Shown: one piece after another, positions 36,769 through 49,226 of the stretch | Layout of the letters: each line of letters opens with the position of its first letter | Numbering within the stretch: position 1 is the stretch's first letter | DNA from: Pestalotiopsis fici W106-1 | Taxonomy: Eukaryota; Ascomycota; Sordariomycetes; Amphisphaeriales; Sporocadaceae | Assembly: GCF_000516985.1 (NCBI RefSeq) | Contig: NW_006917093.1 | Span: 434,001-498,000, forward strand | DNA: 64,000 nt | Direction: 5' to 3' | The notes under the pieces: generated by a model | Told to the model about the DNA's origin: nothing | The model's input: the letters and a program-made list of their open reading frames with translations, nothing else | Database searches by the model: none | Program-made: the position numbers and the translations under genes

Positions 36769-37941
36769 TTATGCTAGAGTGGGGATGTCGACGACTCCGA
36801 CAACGACATAATTGTCCGCATTGGCAACCATATTTCCAGCGTTCGACAGCATCAACTTTGATGCACCATTATCGTTGATGATCTCAAGACATCGGGAGTA
36901 GGCTGCCCATTGACCGACGTTGACCATTTCCCACGTGTCGATATCCGCAGCATCACTGTTGACAAAGACCTCTTCGCGTGATGCCCCATTCATGATGATT
37001 ATCCCAGAACCACTTCCTGAGGGATCTTCGGTCCAAATCACGTAAGGTGAGCCCCCAGGGCTTACATTATCCGCCAAAATGATGGTATTTTCGGCGGTTC
37101 CAAACTCAAGGGGCGAGTCTGCTATCTTGTAATGAGCTCCACAGCCAGAGCCGCTGACGCAGTACTCATAGGTCATGATGTACCGGTCAGTGGTTTCGAT
37201 GTGAGCTACCGTGGCCATTCCAGGGCGTATGCCGTATGTATCAGCAGCAACATCATCGACCGGGTCACTCCAAGTCTTCAAGTCGTTTGTCACAACGTGT
37301 GATAGCTTCTGTGCATGTGCAGAGTCACGCTGATCTGAGTAGTAGACGATGAGCTGATTGTTGTACATCAGCAGGAAGGGCTCCCAGACAGCCTGGTTGC
37401 CATTGGTGACAGTCTCTGGACCTGGGGCATAGACTATGTGGCTCACAAACTCCCAGTTGTTGCCCTCATCTGTGCTGGCGTAAAGGTCAAGCCATGCTTC
37501 GCTCAGGTCTGCAGGGAGAGACATGCCGGCGAGAAGTATAGTGCCCGCCACGTATCCTCCAAAGTCTTGCGGGAGAAGGTAAAGTAGAGGTTGGTACCGC
37601 AGTCCCCACCCGTTTGCCTGATCAGTCACATTGACAAAATCAGACCAGGAAGCACCACCATCAACAGACTTCCAGATTGGAAAGTGCGCCAGCGGTGGTT
37701 CGGGTGGGTAGTCCTCCCAGGATAATAGTAGCGTTCCATCGCCGAGCTGCAGAGAGCGTGGGTAAATAGTCTTCCAGCTCGTATAATCCGCTCCCGGTGT
37801 AAAAACCACGTTATTGTTGAAGTCGCTGTAAGCCTCAGGGCTTCTTGGAACGAGGTTCTCCATTGGCGTTGCTGATGCTAGTGATGAAATCGAGGCCCAA
37901 GTCAGCGCCGCTACCGACAGCACAGAATTGAGAGAAAACAT
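36769..37941 (-). CDS. GH93-like exo-alpha-1,5-arabinanase, secreted
   Basis: A single exon, 390 aa from the ATG at 37941. The frame extends 59 codons further upstream, but the start at MFSLNSVLSVAALTW gives a standard signal peptide cleaved near ASA. The mature protein has sialidase-fold (BNR) propeller features: YPRSLQLGDGTLLLSWEDYPPEPPL, an Asp-box SVDGGASW, a second STDEGNNW, the AVWEPFLLMYNNQL block and YYSDQRD. These match fungal GH93 proteins, which release arabinobiose from linear arabinan outside the cell. The Glu in WEPF and the Glu in MTYEYC are candidate catalytic residues. It lies 141 bp from the copia element and near a regulator and sugar transporter. A non-GH93 sialidase-fold enzyme is the main alternative. 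Confidence 0.8.
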   Translation of the reverse strand: MFSLNSVLSVAALTWASISSLASATPMENLVPRSPEAYSDFNNNVVFTPGADYTSWKTIYPRSLQLGDGTLLLSWEDYPPEPPLAHFPIWKSVDGGASWSDFVNVTDQANGWGLRYQPLLYLLPQDFGGYVAGTILLAGMSLPADLSEAWLDLYASTDEGNNWEFVSHIVYAPGPETVTNGNQAVWEPFLLMYNNQLIVYYSDQRDSAHAQKLSHVVTNDLKTWSDPVDDVAADTYGIRPGMATVAHIETTDRYIMTYEYCVSGSGCGAHYKIADSPLEFGTAENTIILADNVSPGGSPYVIWTEDPSGSGSGIIIMNGASREEVFVNSDAADIDTWEMVNVGQWAAYSRCLEIINDNGASKLMLSNAGNMVANADNYVVVGVVDIPTLA

Positions 37942-38571
37942 TGTGAGCGAGGCCCTTTGTAACATGAATAAGTTATAGGCAACGAAAGAACTATAGCTCA
38001 TGTCAAAAGATGCGTTTGATGATGCGTGGTGGGGGATAGGAGCCTTAAATAGATATCGCACCCCACACCAAAGCGTGCTTGTCGCCTGCTTTTTCTTTTT
38101 CCCTCCATGAATCAACAAGCAATGATCATCGCTATAACCTCTTGACTGAGGCTGTGTACCGCGGAGAGATTACATGGTCCAAGCAGCTCCTGGGTTTACC
38201 ACCAATCTTCCGAGTACTTCGTCTAGGTTGTTTGTATGCAAGCAATGTACCTAGTACAAGGATTACTCGGCTATGGGTATATGTAACCCTTGTGCCCAGT
38301 ATAGTAGGTAACGTAGTCTTAATACCTAACTCACTGTACACACACACTCAACATTTCGTCCGGTGGAGTGGGATTTTGGGGGAAGGGTGGGTACGAATCT
38401 TGGGAGTGCAAAAGTGACATAGGTGCGGTTCACAGGATAGATTGAGGCCTTCATTCTCTCCACTTCCCCGCACTCACGTGTGCTGGCCCGATTGTAACCT
38501 CCGTATTTGGAGATACAAGGGGTAAGCTTATGTAGACAAAGTCCGGTGGATCGAACTGTTATTCATGACCA
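37942..38571. other. Intergenic
   Basis: Promoter region of the GH93-like gene and 3' end region of the Zn2Cys6 gene. No further feature was recognised. Confidence 0.5.
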
Positions 38572-40367
38572 TCAGACGCCAGTATAGTGCGCTGGCGCCA
38601 TCTCAGTGAAATCTGTGAAGCGACCTTGCTTGCGTAGCTCTTGAGCCTGAACCCACATTCCATTCATATTGCTTAATCCCGGCACCTTACTTTCTAGGGG
38701 TAGTGCATGTTCCACTAAGAATCTCAGCATCCATCTGTCAAGTTGATGAGTTTGAGCGTTTTCGTTTCTGACAGCAAGTAGACACAAGTTTTGAAAGGTG
38801 ATGAGACGTTCAATTTGCTGTCAGGGCCAGGTTAGCTCGTTCTATAGGTGGCCTAGCACTACATGTGAAAATAATGGCAGCCTGTCCCGTACTTACCCAT
38901 GATGTCAATCGTGGCCAATATGTTCTGAGCTCTATCAATGCTTCAAAGTTGGTGTTCAGGCCGGCTCTGGAATCCGCAAGCTCAAACTCATCGCCGAAGA
39001 GGAGCGTGTATAGCAGGGTGGCGGATGATACCGTTGCCATATGCCCGACAGTTGGATAAACAGCCTCGCAACTTCCCGTCTTCCGAGCTTGCTCAAGCAG
39101 GGTGCTGTAGGCCCTGGCATGATATTTGCAACGTCGTGCATAGAGGGGTTCATTCGGAGAAGAGAGAAACTGAAAGTAAAGCAGTGTCGCGTAGTGATGG
39201 AAACCGAGGTGCAAGGCGACGAATGGTCCTCCCAAGCCGCGGGCCTTGTGCTCTAGAAGGTTCTCAGTAGAGTTCCGTACATCACAGGGTAGCATCTCTT
39301 CCCATTGGTGGAGTTGCAAGGAGAGTGCAGCTACAGTACGATCTCTCTCTTCTGCAGAAAAGCTTGGTGATGCGCAACGTCGATTCAGATCCATCACCGG
39401 CCCAAAGAATTGAACAAGGGTGATCATATGTGCCCATAGACCAGGTTTCCAACTTGTGGCGATGGGATACTCGATATGGTCTTCTCTCATTGCATGAAAC
39501 ACGTCCTCCGCCATGGGTAAGTCAACCCTGTCACAGTAATTCAGCTGCCTCGGCAGATCCAATCCCGAAGAGCACCAGTAGTCAGCCATGAACAGCGTCC
39601 ACCATATGCGCCGTCTTATTTCTTTCGTTATGGCGGAAGTACAGGATGGTAAAGGGTCCGCAACTTCCATGATCTGCATGATGCTGTTTGCCATTCCTTT
39701 CAAGTCGTGTTATCACATTGCTTTAGCGAGAGATGTTTACGGTGCAATGGCCCCATCCTGACACAAGATGGCCAAAGAAAAATGACTTACGAAAGTAAAG
39801 TGCTTCGGATTGAGTCTGCAAGTGAGCTGCACACAAGTTGGCGACAAGGATGCAGGCTTGTATGTTTTGAACAGACACGTGCTCGAAATCCGCTTGCAAC
39901 AAAGATTTCGACTCGGCCATGAAAACTGTTTCCAAATCCCGCAGACTGCTTGTGGCCATGAATCTGCAGCCCAAGCTGCAGATTGAATAGAGTAGAGCTT
40001 TCTTGATTGTCCCGTCCTCAATGCTACGAAGAAGGGATTGTGGGTGGAAGAGGCTATGTGGTCGATCATGAAGCTTGGTGAGGTAGTGCTCAACCATCTC
40101 TCTCACAGTGCTTGCCGGGAGAAGCTCGATAGCAGTCACGTCCCTCGTAGCTGTGGTGTCGGGAGCATCTATTGTTGTGGACTGTGCCGCAATCCGTTGA
40201 CTAGCAGGGCAGACCCAAATTGGCCTTGGTGCTCGTAAGATCTCAGACTTTGCAAATGAGCATTGGAGGTTCCTGGATTGACATAGCGAGCAAGCCTGTC
40301 CGAGTCCGCGGCGCATGCAGCGGCGTCTAATTAGCCGGCATCGCTCGCACGCCGTAGCTCGCTTCAT
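38572..40367 (-). CDS. Zn2Cys6 fungal transcription factor
   Basis: Three exons: 40367–39791, 39696–38897 and 38817–38572; both introns keep phase (donors GTAAGT; acceptors GAAAG and GACAG); 540 aa. Starting at MKRATACERC, the Zn2Cys6 cluster is C-x2-C-x6-C-x8-C-x2-C-x6-C within the first 35 residues. The middle region (EIRRRIWWTLFMADYWCSS) is the fungal-specific transcription factor domain. An upstream in-frame Met at 40445 would add 26 residues; the later start is preferred because the zinc cluster then sits at the N-terminus. It faces the sugar transporter across a 788-bp intergenic region and lies next to the GH93-like gene, so it may control sugar or arabinan use (inference). Confidence 0.88.
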
Positions 40368-41155
40368 CCTGGATCTTGAGGGGATGCGGAATACGCCAAT
40401 TAGTAGCTGTCGTCGCCGAGCAGAATGATCTGCATCTTGTCCCAATGTGTCGATATGTCAAAACTGCCAATGGCCGAGGGATGGAGCGTAACCATGAAAA
40501 AGAATGAGCTGGAGAGTCCAGGGCAATTATTGCTGGTGGGAATCGGGTATTTTAACTGGTTCCCAGTCCGCAACGCCTCGCTAAGGTACTGTAAGGGCCA
40601 AACCTGCACTAAATCTCCGCTCCGGTGGGCGCATTATACCATTGGGTCGCTTGGACAGGCCAGTTCTGGGGGCGGGCGGGGAGGCGGCACTAAAATAGTC
40701 GCCGCATTGCAAGAGATGGACACCTTGTGAAAACGAATGCCATAACCAAGCCACCGGCAAACTAGCTCAAAATTACATGGAGAAAGATCGAGGCAGCATA
40801 CTAGGGTATCATGCCGGGGGAAAAACGTAGTGGGTCAAGTATTTACCTAGGTATCTACTTTGTTTAGAGAGATACGAAGCTGTACGCTGGCCCCCTTGCG
40901 GTTTTTACCCATGATACCATAAACCAATTGATCTAGCGTTAGGCCCATACTTGAACTAGCTTGGTCTCAGTAAATTTAGTCCATGCAATATATTCGATTT
41001 TGTCGATGCCATTCTGAAGATTTTCTTTAGGAATCCTTAAAATAAGCACTGATTTCCCCCTCGGTCCTGTGTGCTCTTCGTTTGTTCCTCACGAAAGAGT
41101 TTCTAGTATCCGATTCCTATACATCCATCAATAAGCTACTTCAACTACCACCATC
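40368..41155. promoter_or_regulatory. Divergent intergenic region, regulator / sugar transporter
   Basis: 788 bp between divergent starts of the Zn2Cys6 gene and the transporter. It probably holds binding sites for the regulator; no CGG triplet pair was confidently assigned. Confidence 0.45.
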
Positions 41156-41720
41156 ATGGCCGCGGTTAACCCCAGTTCCAAGAAACATGTAACAGAACCC
41201 GATTCTAGGCTTCTAGAAGTGCCCGTTATGACTTGGTATAAGAGAGCCAATCTCCGGAGCCTATATCTTCGCATGCCGATTCTCATGCTCTGTGCCACTA
41301 TTAACGGATATGATGGAAGCCTTTTGAATGGTCTCCAGACAATGATTCAATGGCAGTCCTGCAAGTTGATTTCGCCATCTCGACGAGCACTCCTAGCTAA
41401 CGTATCGTCTTAGACTTTAGCAATCCCACTGGCGTAACTATCGGTCTTTTTACTGCCATTGTAAATATTGGCGGCTTCGCTGCTCTGTTTATATATAGGT
41501 GCCTTTAGCTTTTCGAAGTGGACGAGTACGTTGATTTAATCATCTTTTTGTAGCACCTTACCTGGCGGATATGTTTGGTCGACGCATTGCTACCGCTATC
41601 GGTATCATCTTCCTGCTCGTTGGCGTGATTTTACAATGTGAGACACAAGCAGACAGACAGTAAAGCGAAACAGTAAACTAAAGAAAGCTAGCCATTCCGC
41701 AAGTGAATAACGGACTATTT
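41156..41720 (+). pseudogene. MFS sugar transporter, 5' part, broken by retrotransposon
   Basis: The first exons of a hexose/lactose-permease-type transporter: about 41156–41364, 41421–41498, 41554–41637 and the first 29 bp of the next exon, 41692–41720. Family marks are NGYDGSLLNGLQ in the first helix, NPTGVTIGLFTA, and APYLADMFGRR (the DRxGRR-type loop). The exon starting at 41692 is cut at 41720 by the gypsy element and resumes at 49227 in the same codon frame. The junction between the second and third exons is one nucleotide out of phase with any good GT–AG pair, so there may be a second lesion. The gene should be non-functional. Confidence 0.8.
41716..41720. repeat. Target-site duplication TATTT, left copy
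   Basis: TATTT lies directly left of the gypsy LTR and again at 49222–49226 directly right of it. Confidence 0.9.
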
Positions 41721-42185
41721 TATTACGACTATACTACGGGTTTCTAGAATAAACCTGGGTATAGGGGTATTAAGGTTTATGCTAATAAGGAACGTTAGGC
41801 AAGATATTAAACTAAGCAAAGAGTAACTAAAAATAGTTTTAATTTAATATTATAAATATAATTGTTAAAGCGTATTAAATGCTTTATTTATAAGTAAAAT
41901 AAATGCTTAAATTAATTACTAAAGTAATAATTATATATATAAAAAATCCTTTTATAATATATATTTATTTATTTCCTTATTAATATTAGCCCCGATTATA
42001 TTGCTTTATATTGCTAACTTTTATTTAATTAATTTTAATTAAGCATAACTAAGCAGCTAATCCTAATATATATAATATCGTTACGTAACTTCTAATAGGT
42101 TAATTTTGTCTTTTTGCCTTTAGTCGCTTTTCCTAGCCATATTTATTTTTCTTTAATTATCCTATAAAAATATATATTCGTAATA
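41721..42185 (-). repeat. LTR of gypsy element, left copy
   Basis: 465 bp, co-linear with 48,757–49,221. Its inner end (about 42,060–42,185) has lost almost all CpA/TpG sites that the right copy still has at the equivalent outer end. Confidence 0.88.
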
Positions 42186-45100
42186 TTAGCTCTTTTTTTT
42201 ATATTTTTTATCCCTAAAAGATTTTTAAGCTATATAAATAAGTCTTTTCGTCCTATTCCTTTATAGTAGCTTTTTTCCCTTTTTTTTATAATTTATAATA
42301 TATAGTTATTATATTTAACCGTATTTAGAAACGGTTAATAAGTAAAAAAATTCGTTCTATTCCGGCTCCTTCGATTATTCGTCGTTACGATTTATTAAAA
42401 TCCTTTTCCGATTTTAGTTTCAAAATTATACCGTATCCTATTTATTTCGACGCAAACGAAAAATATATAATAATAAAAAAGGTAACAAAATATAAGCGGT
42501 ACTCCCGCTTAAGTTATCGTTATAATAATTAAAAGGTTTTTTTTTTATCCCTTTAGCGTTTGCGGGCGGAGCATTAAAGGCTTTTTTGCAAAAAAGTTAT
42601 TACGGAAAAACGTTTTCTAAAATTATAACGTCGTTATTAGGAGGAGATAAACAAAGCCGTCGCTCGTTTAATCCGTTTTCGGAAACTAAAAAAAATAGCG
42701 CGTATAAATAATATAAAATTAATGCAACGCGGCCTTAAATCCCTTAAAAAATTAAAAAAGCAAAAGCGCTTTAAAGCGGAGGCCTTTATTTTAGCTTTTT
42801 CCGTACCGGGCTTCAATATTATTAATTAGGCTTTTATTAATTTCGAAAATAATTTTTTTGGTTCTAGCCCTTTTATTAAGCTCGGGAGTTTTAATTTCGA
42901 AAATAATTTTATAAATCCTAGTTTTTTTAATAAAATTAAAAATATTAATTAAAAGCGTCGCAGCTTTTAATATATTTCTTAAATTCCTAAATATTTTTTT
43001 AAATAGGTAATTTTCCTATTTAACGTAAAATTAGTATTTTTATCCGACCTTTTTATAATTAATAATTTTTTCGACGTTATAGCTTTACTAATTTAGTTCG
43101 GTTTTTAGTATTTCGTCGATTTTAGCGTTTTTTGGTACTAATTCGAATAATAAAATATAAAAGGTTTTATAATTTCTTATAATTTTTAATAGCTTAAATC
43201 GGTAATTAATATTCGAAATTTTTTTATCGATTTTAAATAATCCAAGTTTTTTAAAATTAAATTTATCGTTTAATCGTTTTATTTTAATATTTTTACGTAA
43301 AAAATAGATTTTATTTCCTTTTTTAAAAATTAATCCTTTAATTTTTTTTTTATTATATCGGGTTTTTATTTTTTATTAAATAGCAATAAAGGTTTTTTAA
43401 AATTTTATTTATAGGTTTTTAAATTATTCGACGCGTAAAATAGCGTATAATACAAATTCTTTTTTTTTAATAATTTTTTAGTAATATCGGGTTCATACCC
43501 GTAATTAGCGTAAAATAATAATATTCTAATAGGTTCTCGTATTATATTATTATATGCAAATTGCGCGAATAGCAATAGTATAACCTAATTATTTTATTCG
43601 TAATTAACGTAATATTTAAAATATTCTTCGAATACCTAATTAATTCGTTTTATTTATCCGTTAATTTGCGGATAAAAAGCCGTCGAAAGCTTATAATCGC
43701 ATCCTAGCTAATTAATAAATAATTTCTAAAATTTTAATATAAAAAACTTATTTCGATTTAAAATAATTTTATTTAATAATCCGTATTAGCTAGCTATTAT
43801 TCGAAGGAATATATAAGCTAGTTTTTTTACGTTACTAGCTTCTTTATATAGGAAAAAATAAGCGTATTTCGTAAATCGTTTTATAAATATTAGGATATTA
43901 TCGTAAAAAGTCCTAATTAAAGGTTCTTCCGAAAATAATAATTTTACTATAAAATCTAATATAATAAATTTTTATACCCTATTTAGCGGTAATATAAATT
44001 ATAATTTTTTATATTACCTATATTATGCTAACTTTACTTTATTGCATAAATTATATTCTTTAATAACTTTGCTAATTATTTATCGGAGGTTTAGGCAATC
44101 AAATTTTTATTAAATTCGTTTAAAGGTCTTAAAAACTCCTTAATATCCGTAAATTAATAATTTATAATAATTTTTAATAAGGTCTTTTCGGAGTTTATCC
44201 GGGATTTATAACTTACCGTTATATTTAACGATATTTTCGAATTTTTTTATTTTTAATGCTAGGTTATAAAATAGGTTTTAGAATAGTGGTCGTGCTATAT
44301 CGATAATTTTCTTTATTTAATTTTCGTTATTAATAACCTTTATAGCTGTGTATAAGGTTACGGTTAATATTAAGTCTCCGTTATTATTTATCGAAAAAAT
44401 GGTATTAGTTTTTTTTAGTATTTTTTGGAAATAATCCGATTTTCGGCTTAAAGCGTTAATTTTGCCGTTTTCTAATTTTTTACGGTAAATAATTTTAAAA
44501 TTAAAATTTGCTAAAAATTCTGCTTACCTAATTTATCGCTTATTAAATTTTTTATTAGTAGTAAATAAGGCTAGATTTTTGTAATCGGTATAAATTTTAA
44601 TTTAGTATTTAGTTCCGCTAAGGTAGTATTTCCATTTTCGAAATGCTTCGATAATAGCTATAAATTCCTTATCGTAAATTTAATAATTTAATTTTTTTTT
44701 CGTAAACTTTTTGCTATAAAATATAATTAGGTATAGTTTCCCGTTATTATCTTTTTACGTAAATTATCCGCCTATAACGTAATCCGAGGCGTTTATTTCG
44801 ATTTTAAATTTTCGTTCCGCGTTTATTATACGTATTACGGGTTCGTCTATAATTCGTTTTTTAACTATTTCGAAGGCTTTTTATACTTCGGTTATCTAAT
44901 TAAAAGGTATATCTTTTTTTATTAAATACGTAAATAATGCGGCAATCCCTCCGAATCCCTAAATAAATATTCGGTAAAAATTTATAAATCCTAAAAAGGA
45001 TCTAACTTCCGTTACCGAAGTCGGAATAGGCCAATCCCTTATTATTAAAATTTTAGATGGTTTTATTTTAATTTTTTCGGGGGATATCATATATCCTACG

Positions 45101-48100
45101 AAAATGACTTTTTTTTTATAAAATTCGCTTTTTTTTAGGTTAATTAATAGGTTCGCGTTTTATAGCTTTTATAGCACTATTTTAATATATTATTAATATT
45201 CGTTAAAGTCTTTAAAATAAATAAATATATTATTAAAATATATTATTACGAATTTATCGAAATATTTTTTTAAAACGTCGTTAATTATATTCTAAAAGCT
45301 TATTAGTGCGTTAGTTAATCCGAAAAGCATAACCTTATATTCGAAATATCTATATTTATAACGGAAAGCGGTTTTCTATTTTTCTCCTTTTTTAATGCGT
45401 ATTAAGCTATACGCGTTAAGCAAATCTAAAGCCGTAAACTATTAGGCTCTATACAATTTATTACGTAAGTCTTTAATTAAAAATAAAAAATATTTATTTT
45501 TAATCGTAATATCGTTAAACTTGCGGTAATTAATATAAAGTTTTTATTTAGGTTTTCCGTCCTTGCTCTTCTTAAATATAAAAAATATTAAATATCCTAT
45601 AAATAAAATAAATTCCGTAATCCATCCTTTTTATAACATATCTACTAAATATTCCTTTAATGCCTTTTTATATTAAAATTTTATTAGGTATATTAATACG
45701 AAATACGGTTCTTTTCCTTCCTAAAAGGATATTTCGTAATCGTATTTTATATGCTTTGGTAACCCTATTTTTAATATTTTACTAAATAAATTACTAAACT
45801 TTTAATATTTTCCTAATACTTTAATCTCGAATTCCGGTTTAATATACTTAATTATAAAATAGAATTTAAATATTTTAAGGTTATTTAAAGGCTTATTTTA
45901 GCGCTTTTTAAAGGCTAATTCTCTTTTTAGTATATTTTACTAAAATTAGCCGGTATTCTAGTTTATTTTAAGATTATTCGCTTATAATTAAGGTATCCTT
46001 AAGATAATATCGTAATCCGTAATTTTTATAATATCGCATTTAAGTTTTTTTTCGTAATTTTAGATATAAATTTAAATATACGCAATTTCTATGCTTATAA
46101 TTCTATTTCCGTATAATATAAATTCTCTATTAATAATTTAGAATGCGTAAAGCGTCTTTTTTTGCTTTTATAATATTTATAAAGCGTTAACGATTATTAG
46201 CGAAATAAAATTTCTTTAAGCTCCCGTATCTATTAAGGCTCGTATTTTTTAATTTATAATCCCAATTTAGATCGTAAAGTATTCGTTAATATTAATGCCG
46301 TTTATAGCATATATAAACTTCCTTCCTAAAGACCACTTTTATCGCTTTAAAAATAATCTAAATCTTTTCCTAGATTTTTATTTAGTCGTTTATTAGCTCG
46401 CTGTTTTTCGGCGGCCGTATATATTTATTATTTTAATATACTTAGGTTTTCTTTAGCTCGTAAAGGTCGATTTCCGTATTATTTAGGTGGTTTGTTTATT
46501 CCTTTTTAGGTTTTAAAAGTATTTCCTTATTTTTTATTATCCCTAAAAAGCTTTCCTAGCTCCTCGGTCTTTTTATATTCTAAGTAAAGTCGTTTAATTC
46601 CTAATAAACTAATATTATTAGTAATTTTTTTAACTAAAATAATTAATTAAGTTATCGATAATTAAAAGTATTATAGCGGCGCTTTTTATATCGTTTTTAT
46701 AGCGTTATCGATTACTATTATATATCGAATTAGGGTTATTTAAAATTATCCGGTAGCCCGTAGCTTTTTAATTTATCGCTATACCTTAGCCTTATTTTTT
46801 ATATAAAGGTTATATTCGTTTATTATATAATTTAACCATATCCGTTTCTTTATATCCGAATATTATTTTAAGCTAAAATGCGTAGCAAATACGACGTATC
46901 CTTAAATATCGCAATAGCTTATTTTTGCCTTTTTTATAAATCCCGCTAAATAAAGGTAATTTATAACGGTTTTTCCTATTTTAAAAAGGAAGATTTTTTA
47001 TTAAATTTTTAATTCTAGGTATTCGTCGCATTTTAAATTAATATATCCTATTTACGCAATCTAATAATATTATTTATATTTAATATTAAATCGTAAATCG
47101 TCTTTAAAAATAGCTCCTAAAGTTTTTTTTTTATACTATATTTATAATTTTTTAAAAAATCTTTACGAATTATTATTTTATTTTATATAACTCCGCTATT
47201 ATAATAATATAAAAAATATTTAGCTTAATTAGTCGATTTCGTCGAATTATAACCTCGAATATTTCGTTATTTAAAATTTATAATTATTATATTAATCGCT
47301 ATTTTTCCGGTAGTTTATCGATGCTATAAATATTATTAGGTGCGTAAGGGTCGATTTTACTATAGTTTTTATCGTTATTATTAATATCGTCGATTAATCC
47401 TTTTAATTTTATATTTCGGGCCCGGTATTCGGCCCGTTACGTTTAAAAATAAGCTTTATTTTTTAAAGCATTAAATATAATTTCGCTATTATTATTTTAT
47501 ATTTATTTTTTTAGGCTAAAAATAATAATTCTTCCTAAGCGTATAATTATTAAAGTTTTTCGTTCCTTAGGGTATTATTTACTATTATTTTTGCTAAACT
47601 TATACGTTTAATAAGCGTTATCGAAGCACGCCGTTTATAAAAATAACTTATAAAATATATCGTTTCGCTTAATATTATTAAATTATTTTTTACCTTTTAA
47701 TATAAGCTTAAATTTAAGCTTTTTAAATTAGCGATATTCGCTAACGTAATATTTTATTTTATTATAATTATAGCATTTAATTTTGGTTTTATTTTTGCGC
47801 TACGTAGCGTCGAGATTTATTGGTCCGTTATGCTATCTGTAAAAGGTTTTTTTCCTTTATCCTTGGTTTTTGCGAGGTTTTCCGAACCGTACTCTTTTTA
47901 AGTTAAATTAAGATTTAGGGCCGTTTCTACCCTTTTTAAATCGTTTTTTATATAAGCGGTTATCGATTTTAATAACGCGTTTTATATATTTATAAAAATC
48001 GTTAAATCGGTTTTTTTTAGATATTTCGTTTTTAACGTCGTTTCGTAATCCTGCGTAAAATAATATTATTATCGTATTATAGTTAATTTACTCGGTGCGA

Positions 48101-48756
48101 AATATAATTTATTTAAATTCGGCGGCGTATTTAGCAGCTAATCCTTTTTGCTTAAATTGCATAAATTCGCGCTCGGCCGTGCGAATTTCGTCGGGGTTAC
48201 TAAAAATAGCCTTAAGCTATCGTTCGAATTTAGAGTACCGTCGGAAGATTTTTTTAGTATTATCGTTTTTATCGTCGTCCGGGTTTTTAAAATAATCTTT
48301 TATAATAGGTTCGAATTATTTTAAAGCCGTGCCTTTAAAAAAATCCGGCAATGCCTAAAATCTTATTTTTTTCGGTTTTAATATTATTACGGTAAAACCG
48401 AAGGTAAGCCTTTATTTAAGTAAAAAAGGCTTATATGCTTCCTTCCTTTTTATTATAATAAGATAATAAAGGGATTTTATACCTATTACTAGATTTTGCC
48501 CTTGGTCCGGGGATGGCGGTAATTTATTTAGTAAGCTATTCGTTATTTCCTTTAATTTCGAGGTAGGTTTTTTAAAGCTATTAATTTTAGGTATATAGCG
48601 TTTATATTTATTCCTGCAACGTTTAAATTATTGCGAAAACGTCTACTCTTTTAATTAAATTATTAATAACGCTTCCGTTTCAAAATATAGTATTTTTTAT
48701 ACGAGGTATTGCTTAATAATAACTTAGGTAACGTACTTAAATAAAAATAATTAAAA

Positions 48757-49221
48757 TATTACGATTATATTACGGGTTTCTAAAATAAACCTAGGTATAG
48801 GGGTATTAAGGTTTATGCTAATAGGGAACGTTAAGCAAAATATTAAATTAAGCAAAAAATAATTAAAGGTGGTTTTAATTTAATATTATAAATATAATTA
48901 TTAAAGCGTATTAAATGCTTTATTTATAAATAAAATAAATGCTTAAATTAATTATTAAGGTAATAATTATATATATAAAAAATCCTTTTATAATATATAT
49001 TTATTTATTTCTTTATTAATATTAGCCCCGATTATATTGCTTTATATTGCTAACCCTTATTTAGTTAATTTTAATTAAGCATAATTAAGCAGCTGATCCT
49101 GGTGCACGTAACGTCGTTACGTGACTTCTAGTGGGTTGGTTTTGTTTTTTTGCCTTTGGTCGCTTTTCCTGGCCGTACTTATCCTTCCTTGGTTGTCCTG
49201 CAAGGGTGCATGTTCGTAACA
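48757..49221 (-). repeat. LTR of gypsy element, right copy
   Basis: 465 bp. The outer 130 bp (about 49,090–49,221) keep many CpA/TpG sites and end in intact TCGTAACA, followed by TATTT. Confidence 0.88.
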
Positions 49222-49226
49222 TATTT
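49222..49226. repeat. Target-site duplication TATTT, right copy
   Basis: Matches 41716–41720. Removing the element and one copy restores the transporter reading frame. Confidence 0.9.

Larger units (their letters stand above)
41721..49221 (-). mobile_element. Ty3/gypsy chromovirus-type LTR retrotransposon, RIP-mutated
   Basis: A 7,501-bp element with 465-bp LTRs bounded by TGTTACGA…TCGTAACA inverted ends (first base pairs RIP-altered in places) and perfect TATTT duplications. The interior is AT-rich, CpA/TpG-depleted and has no long frame. In minus orientation: gag zinc knuckle near 47,731–47,774; reverse transcriptase with FGLTNA and a decayed YLDD region (now YFNN) and RDWP…FLGF about 44,950–45,350; RNase H about 44,600–44,900; integrase beyond; and a chromodomain-like block near 42,960–43,080 close to the left LTR. 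RT before integrase and the chromodomain indicate a chromovirus. It is inserted antisense in a sugar-transporter exon and is not autonomous. Confidence 0.88.

Noticed and set aside
37942..38118. N-terminal 59-codon extension of the GH93-like frame
   Set aside because: It would bury the signal peptide that begins at MFSLNSVLSV.
48095..48295. Open frame inside the gypsy element
   Set aside because: Random survival in RIP-mutated gag/pol sequence; other frames carry the decayed retroelement motifs on the minus strand.
31253..49221. One large AT-rich island or centromere-like block
   Set aside because: Two separate elements with their own LTRs are clear, and normal-composition genes lie between them.
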